Position numbers and translations under genes: made by a program. This document shows, in pieces, positions 33,349 to 43,598 of a stretch of DNA of 64,000 nucleotides (the stretch's first letter is position 1; the number at the start of each line of letters is the position of its first letter). This DNA is from Rhipidocladum racemiflorum (Eukaryota; Streptophyta; Magnoliopsida; Poales; Poaceae). The notes beneath the pieces were generated by a model. That model ran no database searches, was not told the DNA's origin, and was given only the letters and a program-made list of their open reading frames with translations. The DNA lies in the NCBI GenBank assembly GCA_036346355.1, contig CM070577.1, forward strand, positions 84,156,509 through 84,220,508, written 5' to 3'.

Positions 33349-33720
33349 ATGGAGGAAATATGCATTGTTGATAGTGGCACAACAAATACCATCTTAAGAG
33401 AGTCGAAATACTTCCAGACGATCACGAAGAACGCTGGAAGGATTACGACTATCGCAGGAAGCGATACGCATATAATAGGCTCAGGAAGAGCCACAATTAT
33501 ATTGCCAATGGGTACAACTTTGGTAATTGAAGAAGCCCTCTTGTACCCTGAATCAACCCGCACTCTCTTAAGTTTCAAAGATATCCGCGCCAATGGGTTT
33601 CACGTAGAAACCAATGAAGAAAATGGCAAAGAACACTTGTGCATTGTGAAGCACGCGGAATATGGAAAGATGGTACTAGAAAAATGTCCCTCATTTGAAT
33701 CTGGGTTGTACTACATTTAA
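33349..33720 (+). pseudogene. protease region of Copia element
   Basis: The 123-codon frame contains the retroviral-type aspartic protease active site in CIVDSGTTNTIL, followed by GSGRATIILPMGTT and LLSFKDIRANGF, typical of Copia protease. It normally sits at the end of a gag-pol polyprotein. Here an ATG (33349) precedes it by only a few codons because gag has been deleted. The frame ends at 33720 and integrase continues in another frame, so the polyprotein is broken. Confidence 0.85.
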
Positions 33721-33729
33721 AATCAATGC

Positions 33730-35009
33730 ACACGCAGTGTATACTTCTTTGAAGACTGTCTTTAGAAGCTCTGAATTATTTGCTTTATGGCATTGTAGAT
33801 TAGGTCATCCTGGTCTTAGATTGATGAGAAATATAGTTAACAACTCACAAGGTCATGGCATTAATGTTAAGAATTTCCCGAATCACGAAGATTTTGTGTG
33901 CCATGCATGTGCCACCGGGAAATTAATAACTAGACCCTCTGTTATGAAAGTGCAACATGAAATCCCTGCATTCCTGGAACGCATTCAAGGGGATATTTGC
34001 GGTCCGATTCAGCCCTTGTCAGGGCCGTTTCGATACTTTATGGTGCTCATTGATGCTTCCTCGAAATGGTCGCATACATGTTTGCTGTCAACAAGGAATC
34101 ATGCATTCGCAAAGTTGATCTCGCAGATCATCAGAATTAAGAATGCTTTTCCTGATCATCGCGTGAAGTCCATTCGATTGGACAATGCCGGTGAATTTAC
34201 TTCCAAGGCATTTGATGATTATTGTACAGCAACGGGAATAACTGTTGAGCACTCTGTACCGCACGTCCATACGCAAAATGGGCTAGCTGAAGCACTAATA
34301 AAAAGGATTAAGTTCATTGCCAGACCGCTCTTGCAGAGTTGTAACTTGCCCAACACTTGTTGGGGACACGCGATCTGCACGCAAAGAAAGACTCATCAAT
34401 TATAGACCATCGGCCTACAACATCCATTCACCTATGCAACTAGTGCAAGGGGTCATCCCGAAGATTTCCCATCTTAGAAAATTTGGTTGTATGGTATATG
34501 TACCTATACCACCCCCACAGCGGACTGCAATGGGCCCTCTCCGCAAGTCTGGGATATACGTTGGTTATGAGAGTGCATCCATAATCAGGTATTTGGAACC
34601 CATGACTGGAGACTTGCACACAGCCCGATTCGCTGATTGCATCTTTGACGAGGACCATTTCCCGTCATTAGGGGGAGAGAATCAACCATTGGATGAAAAA
34701 TGCCGGGAAATAGTATGGCATTCCACTGGGATCCCCGCGCATGACCCTCGCACTAATGAAGCAAATCAAGAAGTCCAGAAGATAATTGATTTGCAGAATT
34801 TAGCAAATGAACTGCCTGATCATTTTTGTGATCTGAAGAGCGTGGTTAAGTCGCATGTACCAGCAAGAAATGCACCAGAGAGGGTGGAAATACCAAAGAA
34901 AGCAGAAGGTATCCCTCATCCTGTTCAGAGGCCTCAAAGAAAAAGAACAAGAGATCTGGCTTCTCAAACCCAAAGTACACGGAAACGTCTGGGGAAAACT
35001 GGGCGATAG
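33730..35009 (+). pseudogene. integrase of Copia element, frameshifted
   Basis: The GAG-pre-integrase zinc finger is visible as LWHCRLGHPG...VCHACATGK (33780-33925). The DDE core follows: D in LIDASSKWSH (about 34050), D in RLDNAGEF (about 34180), and the C-terminal acidic residue in the NGLAEALIKR segment (about 34285). A frame change near 34380 leads into INYRPSAYNIHSPMQ and the domain PPPQRTAMGPLRKSGIYVGY, the conserved Copia linker, ending at 35009. Insertion of the cDNA would have been its function. Confidence 0.85.
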
Positions 35010-35033
35010 GACTTACCACAGCCAATCACAAAA

Positions 35034-36394
35034 GTGCCCCAAAGCAAGAAGGGGAGCCAGTTGAGACCTGGCACTGGAAAGAAGCCTGTGGAAAAGGCAA
35101 TTCCAGATCTGAACCTTCCATTGGAAGAAGCCGCCGGAAATAATGTGTGCGCACACATTGGCGGAGAAAAACTAAAGGAACTTGCTCCTGGAATGGGAAA
35201 TAGCAATGAAGAGCAAGTAGAAGTGCACGAAGCACCCCATGATGAAATGGCCATAAACTTTGTAATAACGGGAGAATCAATGAATAGAGCAACAGCCAAT
35301 GTCGATGCATACTTTGCAAAGAAGATTGCCACGATCATTAATCATGATCCCGAGCCCGCATCTCTCGCAGAGTGCAAGAAAATGCTCGATTGGGAAGATT
35401 GGAAGAAGGCAATCACCGCAGAGTTAGTCTCTCTGAACAAAAGAGAGGTGTTTGGGCCTGTGTGCCGCACGCCTCCCCATATAAACCCCGTAGGTCACAA
35501 ATGGGTTTTTGTTCTCAAGAGAAACGAAAACAATGAAGTTGTAAGGTACAAGGCAATGCTTGTCGCTCAAGTTTTCAATCAACGTCCGGGGGTTGAATGT
35601 GAAGAAACCTATTCTCCTGGTCATGGGCGGAATTACCTTTAGATACTTGATCTCAATGGCAGTCAACTTGAAGTTGAAAATGAAGCTAATGGATGTTGTC
35701 ACAAAGATATTTGTATGGAAACTTGGATTCGGAGATTTATATGAAAGTACAGGAAGGTATCCCTATCCCGAACCAAGACAGAGCAAGCAGAAACCTATAC
35801 GGTGTGAAATTGGAGAAATCCTTGTATGGGCTAAAACAGTCAGGAAGAATGTGGTACAATCGTTTGAGTGACTTTCTCTGCAAGAAAGGCTACACGAACA
35901 GCGAAGATTGTCCATGTGTATTTATACAACGATCCACGAATGGATTTTGTATAATCTCCATCTATGTAGATGACTTGAACATCATTGGGACGGATGAGGA
36001 AATTGAAGAAGCATGCACATACTTGAAATCTGAGTTTGAAATGAAAGACTTGGGTAAAACCAAGTTCTGTTTAGGCTTGCGACTTGAACATGTCCAAGGC
36101 GGAATCTTGGTACACCAAGTATCCTACACGCAGAAAGTGTTGGAGAGATTTGGCTTTGAAAAGGCATACCCCGCAAAGACCCCAATGGTCGGAAGGTCAC
36201 TCCAAGCAGACCTAGACCCGTACAGGCCTAAAGAAGAGGGGGAGGAAGTCCTGGGAGCGGAATTCCCATACTTGAGTGCAATTGGAGCGCTCATGTACCT
36301 TGCGAATAGCACTAGGCCGGACATTGCGTTCGCTGTGAATTTGCTAAGCGTGATGCAAAGGCAGAACCCACCAAAAGGCATTGGAAAGGGGTGA
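35034..36394 (+). pseudogene. reverse transcriptase of Copia element, frameshifted
   Basis: The RT domain starts near 35390 (LDWEDWKKAITAELVSL), with INPVGHKWVFVLKRNE (about 35495). The first catalytic Asp lies in KLMDVVT (about 35690), and YVDDLNIIG is intact near 35970. The frame changes at least twice, between 35600 and 35700, so the palm is split. The last frame (35693-36394) includes ARPDIAFAVNLLS-type sequence (STRPDIAFAVNLLS) before RNase H. Confidence 0.85.
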
Positions 36395-36996
36395 AGGACA
36401 TCTTCCGTTACCTTCAAGGAAGCAAAGACCTCGGCTTGTTTTACAGAAGAAACAATGAATTGAATTTAGTTGGCTATGCCGATGCTGGGTACCTATCGGA
36501 CCCGCATACTGGCAAGTCACAAACTGGGTATGTTTTCCTTTGCGGTGGAACAGCAATTTCTTGGAAGTCGTCTAAGCAGACTCTTGTCTCGACGTCGACT
36601 AACCACTCAGAAATCATTGCATTGTATGAAGCCTCTCGGGAATGTGCATGGCTTCGAAGAATGGTTCACCACATCCATAAGTCATGTGGTCTGAACATGG
36701 AACAAACCCCCACTATTATCTATGAAGATAATGCAGCTTGTGTTGCACAAGTACAAATGGGATATGTGAAGAGTAACCTTACAAAGCATATCAACCCCAA
36801 GTTCTTTTATGCTCATGAAATGCATAAGATGAACGAGATAAAGATACTGCATACTAAGTCGTGTGAAAATCTCGCAGATTTATTCACTAAGTCACTCCCG
36901 GCATCTTCCTTTGAAAGATGTATTAGAGGAATCGGGATGATGAGGCTTAGAGAAGTGCAGATTTCAGGGGGAGATTTTTCACATACTCCTACATAA
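36391..36996 (+). pseudogene. RNase H of Copia element
   Basis: A continuous 201-codon frame holds the Copia RNase H: LVGYADAGYLSDPHTGKSQT, SWKSSKQTLVSTSTNHSE, EDNAACVAQVQMGY and ADLFTKSLP. It is the best preserved domain but is in a different frame from RT, hence marked as pseudogene. The frame ends 250 bases before the 3' LTR. Confidence 0.85.
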
Positions 36997-37232
36997 ATCT
37001 CAAACATGAAGTTTGAGTACCCAACGTAAATCTTGAAGATTAACATTGAAGTTTGGGTGGATTGTACTCTTTTCCTTAAGTAAGTTTTTCATTGAAGTTT
37101 TCTTACATAAGGTTTTTGATGAGGCAATCCGTGCAACACAGCAAGCGTGTGCTATGTACTCTTTCTCCAATTATTTTTCCCACTGGGTTTTTATGGAGTT
37201 TTAATGAGGCATATGCATCTCGCAGTGAAGAG

Positions 37233-37244
37233 TCCAAGGGGGAG
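37233..37244 (+). other. polypurine tract of Copia element
   Basis: CCAAGGGGGAG directly before the 3' LTR start TGTTAGG. Confidence 0.85.
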
Positions 37245-37463
37245 TGTTAGGAAACCGGATTCGTATCCGATATGGACTCTTCCTTATCTCTAAGCAGAAC
37301 CGCTATATATAGGAGGCAGGGGGTCACCCCATTGTACACAAGCATACAGAATAATAAAGCAGACCCGTTCCTCCTCATATTATGTCTCTCGCCCTTTCTT
37401 TCTGTTCTCCACTTTAGATCTATTAGGTAACCCCGGACTATTCAATAGCGAGGTTGTCTAACA
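37245..37463 (+). repeat. 3' LTR of Copia element
   Basis: 219 bases, near-identical to the 5' LTR, followed by the ATCAA duplication at 37464-37468. Confidence 0.95.
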
Positions 37464-37559
37464 ATCAAATCCCCTTTTTTTTTCCAGTAACTTCATAGGA
37501 CACGGTTCAATTCCAGTAAGAAGGGAGAAATAAAACTTCACTTTGCGAACGGAGCCGTA

Positions 37560-38640
37560 AACCTTTTGGAAAACGCAGATTATGTTGGTTGGCGTGCTGA
37601 ATAACCGAACGGAATTAGTGGTGATATATTCGCAAGAGGACGATAAGCTCTTGTGCTACTGGGGATTGATTAGTCGTATAGTCGCAGTCGATGATTCCTG
37701 ATTGTTTCGATTATTACGGCTAATCAGATTCGATGGCCAAACTAATTTGGCAGGACAGATTCCAATCTTGGCAGCAACTTAGGGTTTACGATTTGCAAAG
37801 CCGAGAACATCTGGCAGTAATATAATGACAGTAAAGAACCACACGCTTTCATCAGAAACATCCTGAGAATATGAAATGGAAGCGGCTTTCACGATGCGGC
37901 GCGCAGGGAAAACATGGATTCCTCTTGTTTTCATTTTTTTTTATTACTCGATTCACCTATCAGAAATTAACAAACCACAATCCGATTGTGGAATCCATGC
38001 ATCTATTTCCACTCGGCCTTCTCTGTTTTTGCCACTCTGAAGTTTCAGCTACAGCTCTGCGCTGCACCGTGGATGATACCTAATGTTCCCCGGTGGCGGA
38101 TCCAGGAATTTTCTAGAGCCTGAGCACGCTTAAAGAAGGACAACAAATTCACAAGTCATTTATCATTGATACAAGCGAAATTGACAAACCAAAGTGTTTT
38201 AAACTAAAAGGATGTTTGAATACAAAAGAGGCTGCAACTTGGAATTAGCTAGCTTACCAGCCAGGGCTCATTCCCTGACGAATGGAATTAGCTAGCTTAC
38301 CAGCTAGGGCTCCATTTCCAGCTCGATTCCAGGATCAATCCCCAACGCGTCGCGTCGCATGCGAAGCGAGAGACCAGACCACCCCCACAGAGGGAGCCCA
38401 GGTCTCGTCAATTCCGGCGTGGAAGGCACCGGATGCGTCCGCCGCAGCGTGCAGACGCTCGCGCCTTTCCCGGCGAGCGATCCGACGTCGAGCTCGCAGG
38501 GCCGCTAGACAGATGGCTGCAGCTCTGCTGATTATCAGGCATGAAAACGTGGATCAGACCGCCATTGGTTGGTCGATCGGTCCTGGCATCGCATCGATCC
38601 CTGCCAGTGCCTGCGGTGCGTACGTACCGTGAGCTCAGCT
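37560..38640. repeat. partial copy 3 of the duplicated segment
   Basis: 37600-38090 matches 31752-32250 of copy 2 and 4285-4545 of copy 1, and a short block at 38415 matches 32590. The small gene and its promoter are absent. An open frame of 116 codons at 38282-38632 is GC-rich and Arg/Ala-rich without motif support; I regard it as non-coding. Confidence 0.65.
38242..38312. repeat. 29-base direct repeat
   Basis: GGAATTAGCTAGCTTACCAG followed by CYAGGGCTC occurs at 38242-38270 and 38284-38312. A short spacer separates the two, consistent with a small tandem duplication or excision scar. Confidence 0.8.
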
Positions 38641-39064
38641 TGCTGAGATCAGCTGCTCTCCTTTGCTCTCAAACGTATGCATGCTGGCTTGATCTATGCA
38701 AGGTTACTGTTTAGTAACCGAGTACTTAGATTATCGCCGAACGGTTCGGCGGCTACTGGTTGTCGCCAAACCGTACAGAGATTATTGCCTCGTTTTCTGT
38801 GAACTCTGACGGCGAAGAGTTCACTGCGGGATTAATAAGTAGTCGCTAAACGGTATGGCGACTACTGCTATTTCACCGTACCATTTGGTGAAGTTGTATT
38901 ATTTTTATAATTTTATTTTTTTCGCGTATTAATATCGCAATTACTTTTATAAAATGTATTATTTAAAAAAAAATCTACAAAGCACAAGCATACCAGAGAC
39001 ACGGAGATTTGTTAACTAAGTTGAGCATGCTCGCATCCTCAAGGGCCGAATTACAATGGCCCCG
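38641..39064. other. non-coding DNA, nothing recognised
   Basis: Contains small imperfect palindromes around CGCCGAACGGTTCGGCG (about 38735). No gene or complete element was identified. Confidence 0.35.
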
Positions 39065-39538
39065 TCTATACGTACAATCTATTACAATATTAAAGCAGAG
39101 GCAAAGAAGTCACTACATTCGCTCTCAAGGCTAGAAATTCCCATATTAATTGGAGGAAAAAAAGAAAGATTTACACCATTGATCGTGGTGGATCCAGATT
39201 ATAACGGTCTAGATTAAAAGAAAGAGTTTGTGTATTGCATAATACATGATCTAGATTATAACGGTCTAGATTAAAAGAAAAAGTTTGTATCATTTACATT
39301 ACATAAATAGCTAAAAAATTAGAAATTGAATTTTATACGTTAACGGTTTAATTTAAAAGAAAGAGTCCAAAGATATCCACCACTTATTTTAGTGGGACCA
39401 GATTATAACGGTGCATATTAATCTATATAGATATTAGAGTTATATAAAAAAAAACACAATTATAGAAAATACAGTTATATATCAAAGATAATCATATCAT
39501 AATATCTAACCGCTCAATTGCACGGATAAATTTGCTAG
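39065..39538 (+). mobile_element. candidate non-autonomous Helitron
   Basis: The 5' end TCTATACGTACAATCTATTA followed by ATATTAAAGCAGAGGC resembles plant Helitron 5' ends (TC start). The 3' end TTTGCTAG (39531-39538), next to T, fits the CTRR end. A CGCTCAATTGCACGG stretch just before it gives a weak hairpin. The base before the 5' end is G rather than the preferred A. Internal repeats of GATTATAACGGTCTAGATTA are present. No Rep/helicase. Confidence 0.5.
39195..39290. repeat. two-unit tandem repeat inside Helitron candidate
   Basis: ATTATAACGGTCTAGATTAA followed by AAGAAAGAGTTTGT occurs twice about 57 bases apart, and a degenerate third ATTATAACGGT lies near 39405. Confidence 0.75.
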
Positions 39539-39689
39539 TTTCTTTTTATAATTAAGGTTAAAAGGGTCGACGTTATGTATTTATACCCGGGTTACATATT
39601 CGACTCGGAATTAATGTGCGTAGCGTGTGAGATTCACCCAGCCCGCTCATCGGCCCACAAGCAAACGATCGAGCATAATGCGTGTATTA

Positions 39690-39905
39690 GCCATTCACAA
39701 TGGAGAGTTTCGTTACACAGTTTCCAAGAGTGTCACATCTACTTTTGTCTAGGTAACCGTGTATCTCAGGTTTCATCCTAATGAAACTCACTCACCTCCC
39801 ATGAAACTCTTTCTATCTCTCTCTTCATAACTATCTTGCCATGTCACCAAACATGATGATGTGTCACATCATTTAATGAAAATGAAACTCCCACTGTGAA
39901 TGGCC
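39690..39905. mobile_element. Tourist/Harbinger-type MITE
   Basis: 216 bases with ends GCCATTCACAATGGAGAGTTTC and GAAACTCCCACTGTGAATGGCC in inverted relation, flanked by TTA (39687-39689, 39906-39908). The 3-base TTA/TAA duplication fits PIF/Harbinger. Non-coding. Confidence 0.82.
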
Positions 39906-40094
39906 TTATTGCCTCGCACCGAATAAGAACTTCATTCGATCGGCAATTGAACGGACGCACGGAATTAAAGTGAAGCCTTCAGGATGCTTCCGGACATAAT
40001 TAAGCACGCTTGATTAATCAGCACACTTTGCTTGTCGTGTCCAATTATCGGACGGCTGCTCTCAATTAATGGTGATAATATTCCCTAGATGGTA

Positions 40095-40359
40095 CTCCCC
40101 TCCCTATCACAATGGTTGTAGTTCTAGCATTCAAAATTTTTATCCAAATGGTTGTAGTTCTCACATTCCAATGCAATTTTAGAGGCAACATGACCTTTGT
40201 ACCCTTCATCAATGCAGTCATATGTTTAGCTAATCTCTTCAGCTACCATTCATTAATCACAAAGGGGGCGAATTAAATGAGGGTAGATAAGTCATTTTTC
40301 ACGTCTCCTTATTTTGTGTGAATTTAGCTAGAACTACAACCATTGTGAAACGGAGGAAG
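40095..40359. mobile_element. Stowaway-like MITE
   Basis: 265 bases. Left end CTCCCCTCCCTATCACAATGG and right end CCATTGTGAAACGGAGGAAG are inverted copies. Longer inner arms continue through TTGTAGTTCTAGC. Flanked by TA on each side (40093-40094, 40360-40361). Confidence 0.85.
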
Positions 40360-40381
40360 TACTCTTGGCCATTGATTAACC

Positions 40382-40606
40382 ATGCAGTCGTAGTCATGGA
40401 CAACTGGATTCCTAGTTATTATGGCTAATCAAATTCCGTTGCCAAACTAATTCGGCAGGAGAGATTCCACACTTGATAGTGCCGTGGCCAATCTCAATTA
40501 CTCCCTCCGATCATAAATAGTAATCTTTTTTTACATCAATACGGTCTCCAAAACACGATTTTAACCACCAATTTCTATTATAGTATATTTATAAAATGCC
40601 ACATCC
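40382..40606. repeat. partial copy 4 of duplicated block plus truncated Stowaway MITE
   Basis: 40382-40497 carries the core GGATTCCTAGTTATTATGGC with AAATTCCGTTGCCAAACTAAT. It is followed by a Stowaway left half starting CTCCCTCCGATCATAAATAG that breaks off near 40606. The same pair recurs at 41805-42037. Confidence 0.7.
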
Positions 40607-41084
40607 CAAAGCTGTCTAGAAATTTAGTTTCAGAGAGAAATTGTATATCACCTGCCTACGATAGCGAAAGAAGATTAGACAGAATAATATATAGCCTATT
40701 GGCTGAAATCATCGAGGGCATTGTAGACCGTTGTCCCAAAGTTTAACTTACAAACCAACAATTAAACATTCACAGGAAAGACCTCAGTGCGGCCACGATC
40801 CTATACGTCATCGTTGCTGAAAGTAAAGGTAACTAAACGACAAACTTCTTTCTCATCTTCTCAATAAGCATCAACAAGTAAGAGTGGGTACATTTTTACT
40901 CAGCAAAACTTGTAGTGTATCACAATTATAAATAAATACTTGGCTATGTTAAAGAAAATGGCTATTCTATCATGTTGTTTTGTATAAAGCAAGATTTAGT
41001 CAATAATAACAAATAGTATATTGTAAACAAAATTTATGAAGAGCATTTGACAAGTATGTAAATAACAAATATATAACATAAATA
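40607..41084. other. AT-rich non-coding DNA
   Basis: Spacer between the truncated MITE and the exon-like segment. Nothing recognised. Confidence 0.35.
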
Positions 41085-41290
41085 TGATGAGCTTACAATC
41101 CTCAGTGATTGTGCTTATCAATCTGTTCCCTACCATACTTGGCATAACATCTGAAACATGACTTTTCGACAAGTCTCTCATGACTGCGAGTATAGCTTTT
41201 CGAAAAGTTTTACGCTCTGCAAAGGCGTACATCGTTACCCATAAGACATGACCAACTATTGTTGCTGATATTTTCACACTTCCTTGGTGT
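41085..41290 (-). pseudogene. exon-like gene fragment, unrecognised
   Basis: The minus strand reads, after CHDLSATHQGS, VKISATIVGHVLWVTMYAFA and then ERKTFRKAILAVMRDLSKSH and VSDVMPSMVGNRLISTITED. It has the composition and absence of stops expected of an exon, and it gives way to AT-rich sequence with stops soon after ITED. A second protein-like patch, MGTHTEVLGAILADTTVYAL, lies upstream near 41505-41445. Together they look like two exons of a plant gene or captured fragments. I do not recognise the family. No start, TATA box or complete gene model could be built. Confidence 0.35.
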
Positions 41291-41804
41291 GTGGCAGAGA
41301 GATCATGACAAGAACTATTGCATCACCTAGACCTAACATTGCATCAGTCCGGTGATGTTTGACCCTTACTATGGTGGTAGAAATTAAATACATATAATTC
41401 ATAATAACAATGACATTATGCCCTGTCATAACCATTTTTCCCATAGCAAGGCATACACTGTTGTATCAGCAAGTATTGCTCCTAACACCTCAGTGTGGGT
41501 ACCCATTCGAGCAAACATATATGGAATGATTGTACTACTTCGATCTTTCAATATGCAAAGCTAGACCTAAACAACTTAATAGGTTAAGGTAACCCTATAA
41601 TAGTACTTGTGGTTGCACAGAATGTCTTGTATTATACAATACTAAATTCTCTCCTTAATCGATCCAGGTGAGAACTCTCCTACACTACATGCAAATCCAT
41701 ACACTTTACAGATTATATAAATAAGCCATCCACATGTTAAAACCTAGTTTTCACAATATAGCCATTCTCTAGATGGTAACAGACTCTTGTAACACTAATT
41801 AACC
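41291..41804. other. intron-like or spacer DNA
   Basis: AT-rich DNA containing the upstream protein-like patch noted for 41085-41290. No independent feature was seen. Confidence 0.35.
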
Positions 41805-42037
41805 ATGCAGTCGCAGTCATGGACGACTGGATTCCTAATTATTATGGCTAATCAAATTCCATGTTCCAACTAATTCGGTAGGAGAGATTCCACAGTTGAT
41901 AGCATCGTGGCCAATCTAAATTATCCACTCCAGTCACAAATAGTTATCATTTTAGATTTCAACACGGTCTCCACAATAAAGTTTTAATTACTAATTTCTA
42001 TTTAATATATTTATAAAACCAATAAAATTATAGTATT
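41805..42037. repeat. partial copy 5 of duplicated block plus truncated Stowaway MITE
   Basis: Direct repeat of 40382-40606 about 1.42 kb away, with the same block followed by the same left half of a Stowaway MITE. Here the MITE continues about 12 bases further before breaking at 42037. The shared structure shows that the block and MITE were duplicated together. Confidence 0.75.
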
Positions 42038-42139
42038 ATAAAGGGTTAAATTAATACATGCCACTGCGAAAGTGGTGATTTAGATAAATGCCACTACTTT
42101 GTTGCCTCCCCCGTAAATACCATTGCTCAGTTAAGCAAA
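42038..42139. repeat. candidate terminal repeat of a gene-carrying DNA element
   Basis: AGGGTTAAATTAATACATGCCACTG starts abruptly at the break in the Stowaway MITE, and contains repeated TGCCACT and an AGTGGTGATTTAGATAAATG stretch. It resembles termini I associate with Mutator-like elements, but no matching right end was found. The hyccin-like fragment begins just inside, so a Pack-MULE remnant is one explanation. Confidence 0.3.
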
Positions 42140-42965
42140 TCAGATATATGCCATTCTAGACCAAAATACCCTCGTCTTCTTCCTTGCCCCTACCTTCTTC
42201 CTCCGCATTACTTCCTTGTTGCCTCTTCTTCTCATCCTCGTGGAACTTGGCCTAGAGCTCGATGCAGTGCTTCCAACTGTGCCCGCTGCCATAACTGCCC
42301 CAAAAGCCGCTGCCTTGGCGGCCTTGCGTGCACTTTTGACAAGCTCGATCAAGCTCTGGGAGGCCAAGATTGCCTGTGGCACAAGGTCATGACATGCACG
42401 GGCATAGACAACCCGCACAGCTTCCGCCGCCGCATCCCGAACCTCCATTGGGTTCAGTGGTGCAAGCAAGCAGTGGCCAAGAACCCTCATCACCGGCTGC
42501 AACAACTCCCATGGGAGCGATACCCTCGCCTCATTCACCTCCTCCTCGCCGCAATTCCGCCCACTGCTGTGTCTAGTGACATGCATCCGTGCCAATTCCT
42601 CCAAAGACCATACCATTCTCAGCCTTCGATGACACTAGCGACACAAACCTCAAAGAATCCCCCTCCTCCGACTCCTTTTCTTCAAGCTCAAAACGGTAGT
42701 GGCAGTACTGCCCCGCCCATGCTGCCATGGTGATGCAGGCATCCACCTTGGACATGGTCGGCATCTGCGAAATCTTGGCGTAGTAACCCTCGAAGGCGAC
42801 TCTGATAATCCCCGCACACTTCATCGACTTCACCACCGCCTGCGGCTCCAGCGGTGGTGAGAGCACCCCCACAACGACATTCGCTGAAGGTGGAGGAATT
42901 GAAGGCGGCTGCGAACGGTGAGGTGACTTCAAGGTGGGGCTAGACAGCGGAGGGTGGTACAGGGA
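42140..42965 (-). pseudogene. hyccin (FAM126)-like gene fragment
   Basis: Minus-strand sequence matches the second half of plant hyccin-like proteins, which in Arabidopsis belong to the plasma-membrane PI4-kinase alpha complex. Visible motifs are GVLSPPLEPQAVVKSMK, EGYYAKISQMPTMSKVDAC and AWAGQY (42880-42720), then in a second frame VSLPWELLQPVMRVLGHCLL and VRVVYARACHDLVPQAILAS (42530-42375). The frames switch near 42612, so it is frameshifted. The N-terminal half is missing: the fragment starts in an SLYHPP motif fused directly to the gag-pol linker of element D. It is probably a captured or rearranged fragment, not a working gene. Confidence 0.7.
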
Positions 42966-43348
42966 GGGGTGGTCTGAGCGATCAAACATGAGCGGGACTT
43001 CGGACCATCGCAAGTATTGGGGGGGTCGCAGGTGCGATTGCATTGATGTCCCGAGAGGTGAGCTTTTGCTTCCGCTTGGACTCATACGCGCCTGAGCCCC
43101 AGAATATGAAGTTGAGTTCATTCTCGATCTCTTGGTAGTCGTCCTCTGCGGGAGAATCTCCTTTTTTTGCCTACCTCCCCCTTTTCTTTGGGGTCTGACT
43201 GCTTGTTATTCTCCCACGCAAATCTCTTCAAGGTGAAGCAGTCCTTTGCGGCGTGCTTTCCTTTTGGATGGAAGGGGCACTGTGCGTTCATTACCTCGCC
43301 GTAGTCCTTGGTTTGCGGCGCCTTTGTCCGAGCACGATCAGACGCTAC
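42966..43348 (-). pseudogene. nucleocapsid and gag-pol linker of element D
   Basis: Minus strand: CPFHPKGKHAAKDCFTLKRF (about 43275-43215) is the C-x2-H-x4-H-x4-C type finger typical of Tat-lineage gag. After a frame change come ELNFIFWGSGAYESKRKQKL (about 43115-43055) and PQYLRWSEVPLMFDRSDHP (about 43022-42966), a conserved segment just before protease in this lineage. The frame then runs on without a stop into hyccin-like sequence. Confidence 0.8.
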
Positions 43349-43353
43349 GATTA
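43349..43353. repeat. left TSD of element C (GATTA)
   Basis: GATTA here and at 53700-53704, joining gag of element D on both sides. Confidence 0.95.
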
Positions 43354-43383
43354 TGTCAAGGCCCCAAACTTCAAGAACTCCTG

Positions 43384-43586
43384 GGACATCCGGAGTATCC
43401 GGATAAACATCCGGAGTGTCCGGATCCAACCCGGAATGTCCGGATAAAAGTCCGGAGTATCCGGATTGGGCTGACCGAACACCCCAACCCGGAGTGTCCG
43501 GACTGAATGTCCGGAGTGTCCGGGTTGATTCCACCGAAGACCCCAACCCGGAGTCTCCGGGTTAGAGGCCGGAGTGTCCGGTATGT
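43384..43586. repeat. TCCGGA motif array in U3 of element C
   Basis: About sixteen CCGG-containing motifs of the type TCCGGAGTATCCGGAT, spaced by 8-20 bases, end about 15 bases before the TATA box. TCCGGA is palindromic and rich in CHG/CG methylation sites. The matching part of the 3' LTR (50985-51165) has many motifs altered to TCCGAG or CCCTAA. Confidence 0.85.
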
Positions 43587-43598
43587 GCGGGGGTTTTG

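Larger units (their letters stand above)
33064..37463 (+). mobile_element. young gag-less Ty1/Copia retrotransposon
   Basis: 4.4-kb element flanked by ATCAA (33059-33063, 37464-37468). LTRs of 219 bases (33064-33282, 37245-37463) begin TGTTAGG and end TCTAACA, and differ at one visible position. Interior order is PR-INT-RT-RNH, the Copia arrangement. Gag is missing: the frame enters protease about 70 bases after the LTR. Frames shift several times in pol. Mobilisation must have relied on proteins from other elements. Confidence 0.95.

Noticed and set aside
38282..38632. GC-rich open frame of 116 codons
   Set aside because: Arg/Ala-rich without motif, not preserved in the related block near 32590; looks like a chance frame in GC-rich DNA.
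43384..43586. CRISPR-like array of spaced short repeats
   Set aside because: Repeats are 6-13 bases, spacing is irregular, and the array lies in an LTR of a plant retrotransposon and recurs in the second LTR.
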